A stretch of DNA of 38,661 bases from Candidatus Kuenenia stuttgartensis (GTDB lineage: Bacteria; Planctomycetota; Planctomycetia; Pirellulales; UBA1268): positions 1 through 38,661 of the forward strand of contig CAMBFA010000014.1 in NCBI GenBank assembly GCA_945865325.1. Direction: 5' to 3'. This document shows positions 25,571 to 34,626 of this stretch, in pieces. A program made the translations under genes and the position numbers. How positions within the stretch are numbered: the stretch's first letter is position 1; each line of letters begins with the position of its first letter. The notes under the pieces were generated by a model. The model was not told where the DNA came from, did no database searches, and was given only the letters and a program-made list of their open reading frames with translations.

Positions 25571-27673
25571 TCAGGAACCGGGCCGGGCCGGGCCAGGGCG
25601 GTCACCGCGCCGCTCGCCGCCACCGCCGGAGCGGGGCCGCTGCTCCCCCGGCCGCCGCGGCCGATAGCCGACGCTGCCGCGGCGTCGCTGCTCCCGTTTG
25701 CCCCCTGCGGCCGCGGGGCCACCCCGGATGTGGTCGCCGGAGGTCTGCTCCTCAAAGGCCCGGTTGGCATCCTGGCGGCGGCGATCGAGGGCCTCGCGGG
25801 GAGGCGCGGCGGGAATCAGGCAGTCGCAGCCGGTGCCGATGAGGTCACGCCGCCCGGCCTCCTCGAGGGCCTGCTTCACCTCGAACCAGTTCTCCGGCTT
25901 GAAAAACTGGAGCAGGGCCCGCTGAGTGCGTCGGTTGCGCATCCCCTTGGCGACCTTCACCGGCTTGCCGGTCATCGGGTCGAGGCCAGTGTGGTACATG
26001 CAGGCGGCGATGTCGAACGGGCTGGGGATGAAGTCCTGCACCTGATCGGGCTTGTAGCCGTTCTGCTTGAGGAACACCGCCAGTTCGATCATCTCGGCGA
26101 TGTCGCTGCCGGGGTGGCTGGCGATGAAGTAGGGAACGGTGTACTGCTTCTTGCCAACGCGGCGGCTAGCCTCCCGGAAGGCCTCGTCGAACTTCACGAA
26201 ATCGTCCGCCCCGGGCTTCTTCATGAGGTCGAGGACCTCGGCGTTGACATGCTCGGGGGCCACCTTGAGATGCCCGCCGACATGGTGGGCAGCGAGCTCC
26301 TCGAGGTAGGCCGGATCACGCCGGGCGAGGTCCATCCGCACCCCCGAGGCGACGAGCACCCTTTTCACCCCCGGGACATCGCGGGCCTCACGCATCAGGG
26401 AACGGAGGGGCCCGTGGTCGGTGCCGAGGAGCTTGCAGACGGTGGGGTGGACGCAGGAGAGCCGCCGGCACTTCGCCTCGACCTCCGGCCGCGTGCAGCG
26501 CATCTGGTACATGTTCGCGGTCGGGCCGCCGATGTCGGAGACCGTCCCCTTGAAACCGGGCTGGGTGGCGAGGAGGCGGATCTCGGAAAGGACCGACTCC
26601 TGCGAACGGCTCTGGATGATGCGCCCTTCGTGCGCCGTGATCGAGCAGAATGTACAGCCGCCGAAACAGCCGCGCATGATCTGAACGCTGTGCTGGACCA
26701 CCTCGAAGGCCGGGATCCTCGCAGCGCCGTAGGACGGGTGGGGGAGGCGGGTGAAGGGGAGCCCGTAGACGCGGTCCATCTCCGCCTGTTCCAGGGGCAG
26801 AGCGGGCGGATTTATGACGATCGATTCCCGGCCGTGCCGCTGCACGAGCCGGCGGGCATTGTGCGGGTTGGTCTCGAGGTGGGAAATCCTGGTCATCGTG
26901 CAGAAGGCGATCGGGTCGCCGGCCACGGCCTCGAAAGTTGGCAGCTCGAGGGTGTCGGCCGCCGTTGGCGGGGCTTCGCTCGCCCCGAGGCGGTAGGCGA
27001 CACCGCGGAGATCGCGCAGGTCGCGGATCGCCTCGCCGGCCGCGAGGCGCCGGGCGACCTCGAGGACTGTCCGCTCCCCCATCCCGAAGACAACGAGGTC
27101 GGCCTTGGAATCGAGGAGGATGGAGCGCCGGACCGTGTCGCTCCAGTAGTCGTAGTGGGCCAATCGGCGCAGCGAGGCCTCCACGCCGCCGGCCACCACC
27201 GGCACCCCGGGGAACGCCTCCCGCGACCGCTGGCAGTAGGCGAGCGTTGCCCGGTCGGGGCGGCGGCCGATCCGTCCGTCAGGGGAATAGGCGTCGTCGT
27301 TGCGGACCTTCCGATTGGCGGTGGAGTGGTTGATCATCGAGTCCATGTTGCCCGCCGAGATCCCGAAGAACAGCCGCGGGCGACCGAACTCGCGCCACGG
27401 TTCGCAGCTGTTCCAGTCGGGTTGTGCGAGCACGGCCACACGCCATCCAGCGGCCTCGAGCAGCCGCCCGATGAGGCCGTTGGCGAAGCTCGGGTGGTCG
27501 ACGTAGGCATCCCCCGTGACGAGGACGACATCAATCGAATCCCAGCCCCGTTCCTCCATCTCCGCCCGGCTCATTGGCAGCGGGGGAGGGCAGGGACGGC
27601 CAGGATCTCGGCTCCCTGCCGGGGGGAGGGCGAGGGGCAGGGGAGCGCAGGGCAGGGGAGCGGAGGGCAGCAT
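25571..27673 (-). CDS. ygiQ: YgiQ-family (UPF0313) radical SAM protein
   Basis: The protein contains [18 protein letters not shown] with Cys336, Cys340 and Cys343, the C-x3-C-x2-C cluster of radical SAM enzymes. Around it are the family marks [64 protein letters not shown] and [10 protein letters not shown]. The exact reaction is unknown. The ATG at 27673 gives 700 residues (E. coli YgiQ about 740); ATG 27574 would remove a Pro-rich leader but also the conserved LP before MSR. The C-terminal 50 residues are an Arg/Gly-rich tail, possibly RNA-binding. It is convergent with the ligase gene and divergent from the PDZ-protein gene. Confidence 0.92.
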   Translation of the reverse strand: MLPSAPLPCAPLPLALPPAGSRDPGRPCPPPLPMSRAEMEERGWDSIDVVLVTGDAYVDHPSFANGLIGRLLEAAGWRVAVLAQPDWNSCEPWREFGRPRLFFGISAGNMDSMINHSTANRKVRNDDAYSPDGRIGRRPDRATLAYCQRSREAFPGVPVVAGGVEASLRRLAHYDYWSDTVRRSILLDSKADLVVFGMGERTVLEVARRLAAGEAIRDLRDLRGVAYRLGASEAPPTAADTLELPTFEAVAGDPIAFCTMTRISHLETNPHNARRLVQRHGRESIVINPPALPLEQAEMDRVYGLPFTRLPHPSYGAARIPAFEVVQHSVQIMRGCFGGCTFCSITAHEGRIIQSRSQESVLSEIRLLATQPGFKGTVSDIGGPTANMYQMRCTRPEVEAKCRRLSCVHPTVCKLLGTDHGPLRSLMREARDVPGVKRVLVASGVRMDLARRDPAYLEELAAHHVGGHLKVAPEHVNAEVLDLMKKPGADDFVKFDEAFREASRRVGKKQYTVPYFIASHPGSDIAEMIELAVFLKQNGYKPDQVQDFIPSPFDIAACMYHTGLDPMTGKPVKVAKGMRNRRTQRALLQFFKPENWFEVKQALEEAGRRDLIGTGCDCLIPAAPPREALDRRRQDANRAFEEQTSGDHIRGGPAAAGGKREQRRRGSVGYRPRRPGEQRPRSGGGGERRGDRPGPARPGS
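27638..27667. repeat. 15-bp tandem repeat at the ygiQ 5' end
   Basis: CAGGGGAGCGCAGGG (27638-27652) is followed directly by CAGGGGAGCGGAGGG (27653-27667), one mismatch. It encodes the Ala/Pro/Leu-rich leader of the ygiQ product, or lies in its leader if the downstream start is used. Confidence 0.6.
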
Positions 27674-27811
27674 GGGGGCCAAGAGGGAGCGGAGAGGGGG
27701 CACGGGACTTGCGTGGACGACCCTCAATCTTACCCTGCTCCCCCCGCCCCGAGCACAGGGTGCCTTGGGGGGGCCGAGCGGAAGGTTCGCACAGGCTCGC
27801 CCGGGGCGCAG

Positions 27812-27820
27812 TGGTATAGT
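27812..27820 (+). promoter_or_regulatory. Extended -10 promoter before the PDZ-protein gene
   Basis: TGGTATAGT matches an extended -10 element (TGn followed by TATAGT, five of six bases of TATAAT), 28 bp before the GTG start. There is no good -35 box at the usual spacing, as is common for extended -10 promoters. Confidence 0.4.
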
Positions 27821-27848
27821 CTCGGTGCTCCCGTAAGAGGTTTCTCCG

Positions 27849-28940
27849 GTGACTTTGCCCTTCTTCTCAAGCCCGTGCCGCCGCGCTTGCGCCGTCGCCT
27901 TGCCGGCGTGGGTCGCGATCGTGCTGGCGTTTGTCGCCCCGCCCGGATTCGCGACGGATCCGTCAGCCGAAGTCATCCGCGAGTGGATCGACCAGCTCGG
28001 TGCCGAGCAGTTTGCCGACCGGGAGGCCGCCAGCCGGTCGCTCGCGGCGGCCGGTCCCGCTGCGCTCGGGCCCCTCGCCGACGCCGCCCGCGGGGGGGAT
28101 CTCGAGGTGGCCAGTCGGGCCATCGAAGTCATCCGCGGCTACCTCGACCCGCCGGCCGGGGAGGAGGAGACCACCGCAATGTCGGCCGACGGGGATGCCC
28201 GGGTGGCGCCCCTCCTGCCGTTTCCCGCTGCGGTCGCCGCGGCACTCGAAGCGGAGAGGCTCCTCGAGGCCCTGGCGGAGGGCCCTCCCGGTCCGGTACC
28301 GCAGGTCGCCGCCACAACCCTCGAATACCATCAACTCGGGATGCACGAGGCCGCCCACGAGCGCCTTGAGGCGCTCGGTGCGAAGCTCAAGCAAGACTAT
28401 CTCTCGATGTCCACCGGGCGCCGCGGCCTGGAGGTGATCCTCGACACCCAGTGGAAAGGGAGCGCCGAGGACCTGCGTCTTCTCCCCCGGCTCCGCAACC
28501 TGCGGCAGGTCGCGATCCATGGCCGGAAGGTCGATGAGGCGACCCTAGCCCTCCTCGGCCGCCTCCGCGGGCTCGAAACCATCCAGCTCTACGCGACCGG
28601 CGTCAGCGACGAGGCCGTCGCGGTCCTGGCTGCCCGATTCCCCCAAGCAGAGATTGACGTCCGCAAGGGGGGGAAGCTCGGGGTCGGAGGCCAGCGGATG
28701 GTCGGCCCATGTCAGATCACGCAGGTGGTGGCCGGCTCCGCGGCCGACCGCGCCGGCCTGCAGATCGGCGATGTCGTTCTGTCGATGGATGGCGTGCCGG
28801 TGAAGAACTTCGAGGGGCTGACCGACTTCGTCGCGCTTCACGGCCCCGGGGACTCGATCGAGATGGAGATCGAGCGGGCCGTGGCGGGCAAGGTTCCGCA
28901 GCGGTTCACCGCCAAGGTCGTCCTCGACGGTTGGAATTGA
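27849..28940 (+). CDS. Secreted HEAT/LRR/PDZ-domain protein
   Basis: The 363-residue product starts at GTG 27849 after AAGAGG eight bases upstream. A signal peptide spans about residues 15-36 ([15 protein letters not shown]). Residues about 38-100 form a HEAT-like helical repeat ([19 protein letters not shown]), 200-265 leucine-rich-repeat-like units ([20 protein letters not shown]), and 270-360 a PDZ domain with [20 protein letters not shown]. This three-part layout is typical of planctomycete exported proteins of unknown role; the PDZ domain probably binds C-terminal peptides. There is no protease domain. cysC begins 33 bp downstream on the same strand and could share its message. Confidence 0.85.
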   Translation: MTLPFFSSPCRRACAVALPAWVAIVLAFVAPPGFATDPSAEVIREWIDQLGAEQFADREAASRSLAAAGPAALGPLADAARGGDLEVASRAIEVIRGYLDPPAGEEETTAMSADGDARVAPLLPFPAAVAAALEAERLLEALAEGPPGPVPQVAATTLEYHQLGMHEAAHERLEALGAKLKQDYLSMSTGRRGLEVILDTQWKGSAEDLRLLPRLRNLRQVAIHGRKVDEATLALLGRLRGLETIQLYATGVSDEAVAVLAARFPQAEIDVRKGGKLGVGGQRMVGPCQITQVVAGSAADRAGLQIGDVVLSMDGVPVKNFEGLTDFVALHGPGDSIEMEIERAVAGKVPQRFTAKVVLDGWN

Positions 28941-28973
28941 TCGCCCCCAAGAAAAAGGGGATAGAAGGAACGC

Positions 28974-29636
28974 ATGTCCGAGGAGCACATTGACGTCCGG
29001 TGGCACCAGCACGCCGTCAGTCGGGAGGACCGGGAGCGGTCGGCGGGGCACCGGGGATGCGTGCTCTGGTTCACGGGGCTGTCGGGCTGCGGCAAGAGCA
29101 CGCTCGCCAATGCGGTTGATCGCCGCCTCTATGCCCGTGGCTTGAGGAGTTTCGTCCTCGACGGGGATAACGTCCGCCTCGGGCTCAATGCCGCCCCCGC
29201 GCTCCTCCGCCAGCGCCATGAGGAGGCTTTCGCCACTCGCTTCGGGCTCGGCTTCGGCCCTGCCGACCGAGAGGAGAACATCCGCCGGATCGGTGCCGTC
29301 GCCGATCTCTTCGCGCAGGCCGGGATCATCGCCCTGACGGCGTTCATCAGCCCCTACCGCCGCGACCGGGATGCCGTGCGGGCGATGCTCCAGCCGGGCG
29401 ACTTCGTGGAGATCCATGTCGAGGCGCCGCTTGCCGTCTGCGAGGCCCGTGATCCCAAGGGGCTTTACAAGAAGGCACGGGCGGGGGAGATCAGGGGATT
29501 CACCGGGATCGACGATCCCTACGAGGCCCCCCTCGCCGCTGAATTGGTGGTCGACTCCGCGGCCCGCCCGCCCGAGGTCCTCGCTGGGGAGGTGCTCCGC
29601 TGGCTCGAGCAGGCCGGCAAGATTCCCCGGTCATGA
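28974..29636 (+). CDS. cysC: CysC, adenylylsulfate (APS) kinase
   Basis: APS kinase phosphorylates APS to PAPS, the sulfate donor for reduction and for sulfotransferases. The 220-residue product has a GAAGGAA ribosome site, Walker [10 protein letters not shown] (35-43), [31 protein letters not shown] and the family block [18 protein letters not shown] followed by [12 protein letters not shown]. Compared with the compact E. coli enzyme, about 16 residues (residues 74-90, [17 protein letters not shown]) are inserted between the GLN motif and the LGF-x-x-x-DR motif, as in a CysC subgroup I recall from planctomycetes. cysN, cysD and reductase genes are not beside it. Confidence 0.95.
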   Translation: MSEEHIDVRWHQHAVSREDRERSAGHRGCVLWFTGLSGCGKSTLANAVDRRLYARGLRSFVLDGDNVRLGLNAAPALLRQRHEEAFATRFGLGFGPADREENIRRIGAVADLFAQAGIIALTAFISPYRRDRDAVRAMLQPGDFVEIHVEAPLAVCEARDPKGLYKKARAGEIRGFTGIDDPYEAPLAAELVVDSAARPPEVLAGEVLRWLEQAGKIPRS

Positions 29637-29645
29637 CCGGGCGGA

Positions 29646-29801
29646 TCAAGTCCGCGGGCCGATGAGATCGACGAAGTTGCCGTCCGGATCGCGGGCGATC
29701 GTCAGGTCCATCTTCCCGGGCACGAGGGCTTCCGGGAGCAGGACGGGGATCTTGGCGATCGGCTTGACGCCGATCTTCGCCAGTCGTTTCAGCGCTTGGG
29801 T
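29646..29801 (-). pseudogene. Remnant of a VOC (glyoxalase-fold) gene, C-terminal part
   Basis: The last 50 codons read LAKIGVKPIAKIPVLLPEAL, then VPGKMDLTIARDPDGNFVDLIGP, which is the C-terminal half-module of a vicinal-oxygen-chelate protein (the RDPDGN-x-V-x-L-x-GP strand holds a metal-ligand region). No N-terminal module or sensible start lies upstream: the frame runs into the palindrome at 29817-29853 and then into non-coding DNA. The full gene of this family is usually 120 residues or more. The likely explanation is loss of the 5' part, with the palindrome at or near the break. A short translated protein from ATG 29843 is possible but improbable. Confidence 0.6.
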
Positions 29802-29816
29802 CAACGGCGAAACAAC

Positions 29817-29853
29817 GAGGCCCCCGGTGGCAGGGTGTGCCACCGGGGGTCTC
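29817..29853. repeat. 37-bp near-perfect palindrome
   Basis: Arms 29817-29832 and 29838-29853 pair over 16 bp with a single G-T wobble, around the 5-nt loop GGGTG; the inner 12 bp (CCCCCGGTGGCA / TGCCACCGGGGG) are exact. It lies between the rpoD stop and the VOC remnant. On the minus strand it is followed by GTTGTTT, so it could end rpoD transcription. It also looks like a REP-type dispersed palindrome, as GGTGGCA...TGCCACC elements seem common in planctomycete intergenic DNA (from memory). Confidence 0.7.
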
Positions 29854-29944
29854 GATACCCATGGCTCAACATTTTTCCGCCACGGTCGCCGGCGGAGGGG
29901 AGCGTCGAGCTTTACCCAGGCTGTTGGATCGAGTCCAAGGCTGA

Positions 29945-31537
29945 TCAGTCGAGGAACCCGGAAAGCTCCTCGCTCCGGGCCGGAGCCTGGAGCTTGCGGA
30001 CCGCCTTGGCCTCGATCTGCCGGATCCGCTCGCGCGTCACCTTGAAAATGTGGCCCACTTCCTCAAGGGTGTAACTGTAGCCGTCCCCCAAGCCGTAGCG
30101 GAGTTTGATGATCTCCCGCTCCCGATAGGAGAGGCTCTTGAGGACCTTGGCGATCCGGTTGCGGAGCATCTCCTGGGCGGCCCCGACGGCCGGGTTTTCC
30201 GCCCCGGTGTCGGGGAGAAGGTCGCCGAAGTGGCTGTCCTCGCTGTTGCCGACGGGGCGATCGAGGCTGATTGGGTAGCGGCTCATCGCCGACACGCGCC
30301 GCGTCTCATCGACGGGCGTGCCTGCGCGAGCGGCGATCTCCTCGATCGTCGGCTCGCGCCCGTACTCCTGGAGGAGTTGGCGGGCGACATTGCGGACCCT
30401 CGACATCGTCTCAACCATGTGCACCGGGATGCGGATCGTCCGGCTCTGGTCGGCCACCGCCCGGGTGATCGCCTGCCGGATCCACCACGTCGCGTAGGTG
30501 CAGAACTTGAACCCGCGGCGGTATTCGAACTTGTCGACCGCCCGCATCAGACCGGCATTCCCCTCCTGGATGAGATCGAGGAATGAGAGCCCGCGGTTGC
30601 GGTACTTCTTGGCGATCGACACGACGAGCCGGAGATTCCCCTCCGACAGACCGCGCTTCGCCTTCTGGTAGTGGGCGTAGATCTGCTTGATCTCACTGAT
30701 CCGCCGCTTGAGGCTCTTCGGAGTCTCCTGGCAGGCCTTGAGGATCATCCGATATTCATCGACGAGTTTCTGACGACCGGCCGGCGGTTGCTTGCTCTTC
30801 TTGTGAGCGTCGATTTTCAGCCGCAGTTCCTTGATGCGGCGGACGAACTCCTCAAGCGTCGGGATCATCGCCTCGATCCGCTGCGTCCGCAGGCCGAGCT
30901 CTTCGACCAGCCGCACGCACCGGCGACGACGGCGACCGAGCCGGGCCCACGCCTCGCGGCGCTCCAACATCTTCCGCTTCTTCGAGAGGGCGATCCGGTA
31001 GTCGGACTTGTTCTGCTTGAGGAGAACGTCGAGCGTCCGGAGGTTGTGGGGGAGACGGCCGAGGATCTGATCCTTCTCCAGACGGTCGGTCACCGACACC
31101 TGGACGGTGCGGTCAAAGGGAAGCTCGCCACGGTGGACGCGCGACAGCACCTTGAAGGACTGCTGGCAGACATACTCGCACTCGAGAAGCTTCGCCCGGA
31201 ACGCCGCCCGGGTCGTCTCGATCTGCCGGGCCAGCCAGATCTCCTGGGCGCGGGTGAGGAGGGGGATCTCTCCCATCTGCGTCAGATACATCCGAACCGG
31301 ATCATCGGACCAATTCTCCCCCTGATCGATGAGGACATCCTCGGTTTCACCGGACGCCTCGGTCTCCGACTCGACCTCGCCGTCGATGTCGCCGTCGGCA
31401 AGCCCTCCGGCATCGTCATCGGCGAGCATGTCGGCGTCGGCATCCTCGGCATCGACGACCTTGACCGACAGGTCCTCGACATCCTGGGGATTGGAGACGA
31501 CATCGTCTTCGAGTTCGTCCAGCAGCGAGTCGTACAA
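29945..31537 (-). CDS. rpoD: RpoD, primary sigma factor (sigma-70)
   Basis: The product has region 1.2 ([18 protein letters not shown]), region 2 ([35 protein letters not shown]), [10 protein letters not shown] at the 2.4/3 border, region 3 and region 4 ([19 protein letters not shown] and the [20 protein letters not shown]). These are the marks of a primary sigma factor. The N-terminal 80 residues are very acidic and stand for region 1.1, and a basic helical insert lies between regions 1.2 and 2. I place the start at TTG 31537 because AAGGAG lies eight bases upstream; a GTG ten codons earlier (31567) lacks a ribosome site. The product is then 530 residues. Over 770 bp upstream lack a gene. 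Confidence 0.95.
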   Translation of the reverse strand: MYDSLLDELEDDVVSNPQDVEDLSVKVVDAEDADADMLADDDAGGLADGDIDGEVESETEASGETEDVLIDQGENWSDDPVRMYLTQMGEIPLLTRAQEIWLARQIETTRAAFRAKLLECEYVCQQSFKVLSRVHRGELPFDRTVQVSVTDRLEKDQILGRLPHNLRTLDVLLKQNKSDYRIALSKKRKMLERREAWARLGRRRRRCVRLVEELGLRTQRIEAMIPTLEEFVRRIKELRLKIDAHKKSKQPPAGRQKLVDEYRMILKACQETPKSLKRRISEIKQIYAHYQKAKRGLSEGNLRLVVSIAKKYRNRGLSFLDLIQEGNAGLMRAVDKFEYRRGFKFCTYATWWIRQAITRAVADQSRTIRIPVHMVETMSRVRNVARQLLQEYGREPTIEEIAARAGTPVDETRRVSAMSRYPISLDRPVGNSEDSHFGDLLPDTGAENPAVGAAQEMLRNRIAKVLKSLSYREREIIKLRYGLGDGYSYTLEEVGHIFKVTRERIRQIEAKAVRKLQAPARSEELSGFLD

Positions 31538-32313
31538 GGTGGGAGCTCCTTCGGGGAACGGATTCACTGGGCGGGTTCAATCGGACCGGTCAACCGCAGG
31601 GAGAGGCGTCGCGCCGGCGCTCCCAACTGGCCCAGCGACGACCGCATCCCGCGGTCGCCAGGTGCAGCAGCCAAAGTGCATCATTCGGAACGCCGACAGT
31701 GTGATTCAAGGGGAGGGCAAGTCCAGTGGCCCGAATCCTCCTTCGGGAAAGGCCATCAACGGGTGGTGAGCGGGGGACAACGCCTAGGCAACGAAGATGC
31801 GAACAAGGGAAAACCGAAACGGACTGCGGACGGGGAACGGGCCGCCCGGGACCATCGCCGTCAGGCTCGACTGACGGAAGAGGCTCGAGGCGTATCAGCG
31901 GTCCGAAATGCCATCCGACAACCCGGGCCGGCAGATCGAACAGCCCAGCCGCTTCCTTTTCCCCCCCGAACCAACGGGCTCCAACCCGTTGCAAGCGGGA
32001 TGGACCAGCCGAACTCGAAGAGGCACACCCGAAGCCGATCGGATGGGAAACGCTGACCTGGATCGATCGGAGCCGACAGGCAGGCCATGTGACTGGCAAG
32101 CCTGGGTAAGGACGCCGATGGCCCATCGCGCTCTGGTGCGAGCCGCCGATGTGGTGCCATGCCCGGCGTCCGGAAGGCACAGGATTATGGCGCTGTCGGG
32201 GGCGGAAGGCCAACTTTTTTTCCCCTTCTTTTCACGAATGTTCGAGGATTCGCCCGGCAAATGGTAAAAAAATCCTGGCACGGCGTTTCTGCGGCCACTG
32301 GAGCCTGTTCCCG
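31538..32313. other. 776-bp gap upstream of rpoD without a convincing gene
   Basis: All frames look random on both strands. The stretch holds CAACGGG (31972-31978) / CCCGTTG (31985-31991), a perfect 7-bp stem around a 6-nt loop, a pyrimidine run near 31955-31967, and AT-rich DNA at 32214-32273. The latter probably contains the promoter of the plus-strand gene at 32314. The rest may be a long rpoD leader. I see no match to RNase P, SRP or 6S RNA. Confidence 0.5.
31972..31991. repeat. Small perfect hairpin upstream of rpoD
   Basis: CAACGGG-CTCCAA-CCCGTTG is a perfect 7-bp inverted repeat about 435 bp before the rpoD start. It resembles short palindromes (CAACGGGCT...CCCGTTG) I recall as dispersed in planctomycete intergenic DNA. 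Function unknown. Confidence 0.45.
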
Positions 32314-32838
32314 ATGACTTCCTTTCTCCTTCCCTGCGCGTGCGGTGTGGACATTCCGGTCAGCTCCTCCCAGGCAGGTGGGCTGGCGACATGTCCCGCC
32401 TGCGGCCGCCAGGAGCCTGTCCCGCGGTTGCGGGATCTGGGGAGGTTGCGCGTGGTGGCGGAGGTGGCGGGGGCCCGCACCCCCGCAAGCTGGACAGGGT
32501 GGCACAGTTTCCTCCTGGCCGGCAGCCTGCTGGCCGCGACGGCCGGTCTGCTGTCGGTGTCGTTCACGCCCCCGGAGGTCGATTTTTTCGACGACGCCAC
32601 GATCAAGTCGTCGGCCATGAAAGCGCCGACCGACGAGGTCTACACGGCTTGGGCCACCCGCCTCGTCCACGCATCGATCGATCGGCCGCCGACGGAGATT
32701 GAGGCGAAATCGAGGGGCCGATCGGACTACTACCACTCCCTGCAAAACGGTCTCCGCACCGCGGCCGCCGTGGGAGCCCTGCTGGCGTTGGTTGGTGTCG
32801 TCGGTGTCCTGTCGAAGCGAAAGGTCAACGGTCGATGA
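32314..32838 (+). CDS. Zinc-ribbon membrane protein of unknown function
   Basis: The 174-residue protein starts at ATG 32314 with GGAG about ten bases upstream. The N-terminus has a ribbon-type cysteine set, CAC near residue 8 and CPACG near residue 27. Two membrane helices follow: FLLAGSLLAATAGLLSV (about 65-83) and AAAVGALLALVGVVGVL (about 148-166). The loop between them, about 60 residues, lies on the other side of the membrane from the zinc ribbon. No enzyme motif is seen. Its stop codon overlaps the next start as ATGA, so the quinone oxidoreductase is translationally coupled to it; a functional link is possible but not shown. Confidence 0.7.
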   Translation: MTSFLLPCACGVDIPVSSSQAGGLATCPACGRQEPVPRLRDLGRLRVVAEVAGARTPASWTGWHSFLLAGSLLAATAGLLSVSFTPPEVDFFDDATIKSSAMKAPTDEVYTAWATRLVHASIDRPPTEIEAKSRGRSDYYHSLQNGLRTAAAVGALLALVGVVGVLSKRKVNGR

Positions 32839-33827
32839 GGGGCGCCTTCATCACCCGGACCGGACCGGCCGACGTGATCGAGGTGGGCAGCCTCCCCGAC
32901 CCGGTGCCCGGCCCGCGCGAAGCGCTCGTGCGCGTGAGGGCCTGTGCTGTCAATCCGATCGACACCTACGTCCGCGCCGGCGCCGTGGCGTTTCCGCTCC
33001 CTGTGCCGTTCATCGTGGGCTGCGATCTCGCCGGGGAGGTGGTCGCCGTGGGGGCGGAGGTCGGGGCCCTCCGGCCCGGGATGAGGGTCTGGGGCTCCAA
33101 CCAGGGGCTGCTCGGGCGCCAAGGGACGTTCGCGGAACTGGCGGCGATCGACGAGCGATGGCTCTACCCCACCCCTGATTCGGTGAGCGACCGCGACGCT
33201 GCGGCGGCGGCCCTCGTCTCGATCACGGCCCACCTCGGGCTGGTCACCCATGCCAACCTCCGCCCGGGGGAGATGCTCTTCGTCAACGGCGCGTCGGGGG
33301 GCGTGGGGAGCGCCGCAGTCCAGGTGGCGAGGGCGCTGGGGGCCCGCGTGATCGGCACCGCCGGCACCGCGGAGAAGCGGGCGCGAACCGGGAGCCTGGG
33401 GGCCGAGGCGGTGTTCGACTACCGGCGCGACGACCTCGTCGAAGTGGCCCGGGCAGCGGCGCCGGAAGGGATCGATGTCTACTGGGAGACCCAGCGCGAG
33501 CCGCTGTTCGACCGGGCGGTCGGCCTGCTCGCCGACGGAGGGAGGATCGTCCTCATGGCCGGGCGCGATGCGCGCACGCCGTTCCCCGTCGGGCCGTTCT
33601 ATCTCAAGGGATGTCGGATGGTCGGGTTTGCGATGTTCAAGGCAGATTGGCGTCTCCAGGCGGCAGCGGCCATCGACATCAACCGCTGGATGGCGGAGGG
33701 GCGTCTGCGGGTGCCGATCGCCCGGGTGCTCCCGCTCGAGCAGACCGCGCTGGCGCACACGCTTCAGGAATCGGCGACGGTGGCGCGGACCGGGGTGCTC
33801 GACGGCAAGCTCGTCATTGAGCCCTGA
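32835..33827 (+). CDS. Zinc-less medium-chain dehydrogenase, quinone oxidoreductase family
   Basis: The 330-residue product matches the zeta-crystallin/QOR group: an N-terminal GroES-like domain (PREALVRVRACAVNPIDTYV, FIVGCDLAGEVVAVG) and a Rossmann domain with NGASGGVGSAAVQVARALGA for NADPH, then GGRIVLMAG and the C-terminal RVLPLEQTALAHTLQES. The catalytic zinc cysteines of alcohol dehydrogenases are absent, so it should be a zinc-independent NADPH reductase of quinones or enones. It overlaps the upstream gene by four bases, and the vWA gene follows 43 bp later. Confidence 0.92.
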   Translation: MRGAFITRTGPADVIEVGSLPDPVPGPREALVRVRACAVNPIDTYVRAGAVAFPLPVPFIVGCDLAGEVVAVGAEVGALRPGMRVWGSNQGLLGRQGTFAELAAIDERWLYPTPDSVSDRDAAAAALVSITAHLGLVTHANLRPGEMLFVNGASGGVGSAAVQVARALGARVIGTAGTAEKRARTGSLGAEAVFDYRRDDLVEVARAAAPEGIDVYWETQREPLFDRAVGLLADGGRIVLMAGRDARTPFPVGPFYLKGCRMVGFAMFKADWRLQAAAAIDINRWMAEGRLRVPIARVLPLEQTALAHTLQESATVARTGVLDGKLVIEP

Positions 33828-33870
33828 CGAGCGAGTGAACCATCAAGCGGATGGCCGACAGGGAGGCGAG

Positions 33871-34626
33871 ATGAGGCATCAATCAGGACCAGATCGCCTG
33901 CCGACGGCCCGCCGTCGATGGCTTATCGCGGTGGTCGCAGCCGCCGCTGCCCTCGGCGGCTTGGCATCATCGATCCCTGCTTCCGCGCAGGCACCGAAGC
34001 CGCCGGTGGTCCGGTCGCCGGGGGGGATCCGCACCGGGATCTTCGGCCTCGAGGCGAAGGGAAACCGCTTTGTTTATGTCTTCGACCGCTCGGCGAGCAT
34101 GGGGGAGCCAGACGGTCGGCCGCTGACCGCTGCCAAGCGGGAATTGATTCGCAGTTTCGACGAACTTGGCGACGTGCAGCAGTTTTACGTCATCTTCTAC
34201 AACGATCGGCTGCACGTCTTCTCTCCGGCCGGGAATCGGGGAAGGCTCGTGTTTGCCACCGAGGACAACCGTCGCGCCGCACGGCGCTTCGTCGACTCGG
34301 TGCGGGCCGACGGCGGGACGCGGCACGCCGAAGCCCTCGCTGCTGCCTTCCGGCTTTCTCCCGATGTCGTCTTTCTCCTCACCGATGCCGACGCCAAGGA
34401 CGATCTCACGGACGCGGAGCTCGAACGGCTCTCCCGGCTCGGCAGCGGGAGCCGCTGCATGGTCGTCCAGTTCGGCGACGAGTCACGGCGCAGCCCGCGG
34501 CTGGCCGACCTCGCTGCCCGGTGTGGCGGTCGCTACCGGATCGTTCCCCTCAACGGCCAGCCGGAGCGTGGCGGCGAGGCTGATGACGATGCCGGGGTGA
34601 ACGCCGACGATCAGTTGGGGCGGTAG
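33871..34626 (+). CDS. Exported von Willebrand factor A domain protein
   Basis: The ATG at 33871 follows GGGAGGCGAG. The 251-residue product has a signal or anchor helix (WLIAVVAAAAALGGLASSI, residues 17-35), a short Pro-rich stretch and one vWA domain. The metal-ion-dependent adhesion site is intact: DRSASM (Asp72, Ser74, Ser76), DGGTRHAEAL with the threonine, and LLTDADAKDD with the aspartate. It may bind protein ligands through a divalent cation. Batch in planctomycetes of such short vWA proteins is common and their roles are unknown. Its 3' end overlaps the convergent SAF-protein gene by 16 bp. Confidence 0.88.
   Translation: MRHQSGPDRLPTARRRWLIAVVAAAAALGGLASSIPASAQAPKPPVVRSPGGIRTGIFGLEAKGNRFVYVFDRSASMGEPDGRPLTAAKRELIRSFDELGDVQQFYVIFYNDRLHVFSPAGNRGRLVFATEDNRRAARRFVDSVRADGGTRHAEALAAAFRLSPDVVFLLTDADAKDDLTDAELERLSRLGSGSRCMVVQFGDESRRSPRLADLAARCGGRYRIVPLNGQPERGGEADDDAGVNADDQLGR

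Noticed and set aside
25730-28369. 879-codon open frame on the plus strand
   Set aside because: It runs antisense through ygiQ, whose radical SAM cysteines are conserved, and into the PDZ gene in another frame.
29646-29843. Intact 65-residue protein from the VOC remnant
   Set aside because: Its first 15 residues come from the palindrome, and the fold needs the missing N-terminal module.
31590-32213. 207-codon open frame on the minus strand upstream of rpoD
   Set aside because: The product has no hydrophobic core or domain pattern and no ribosome site; it looks like an open frame by chance.
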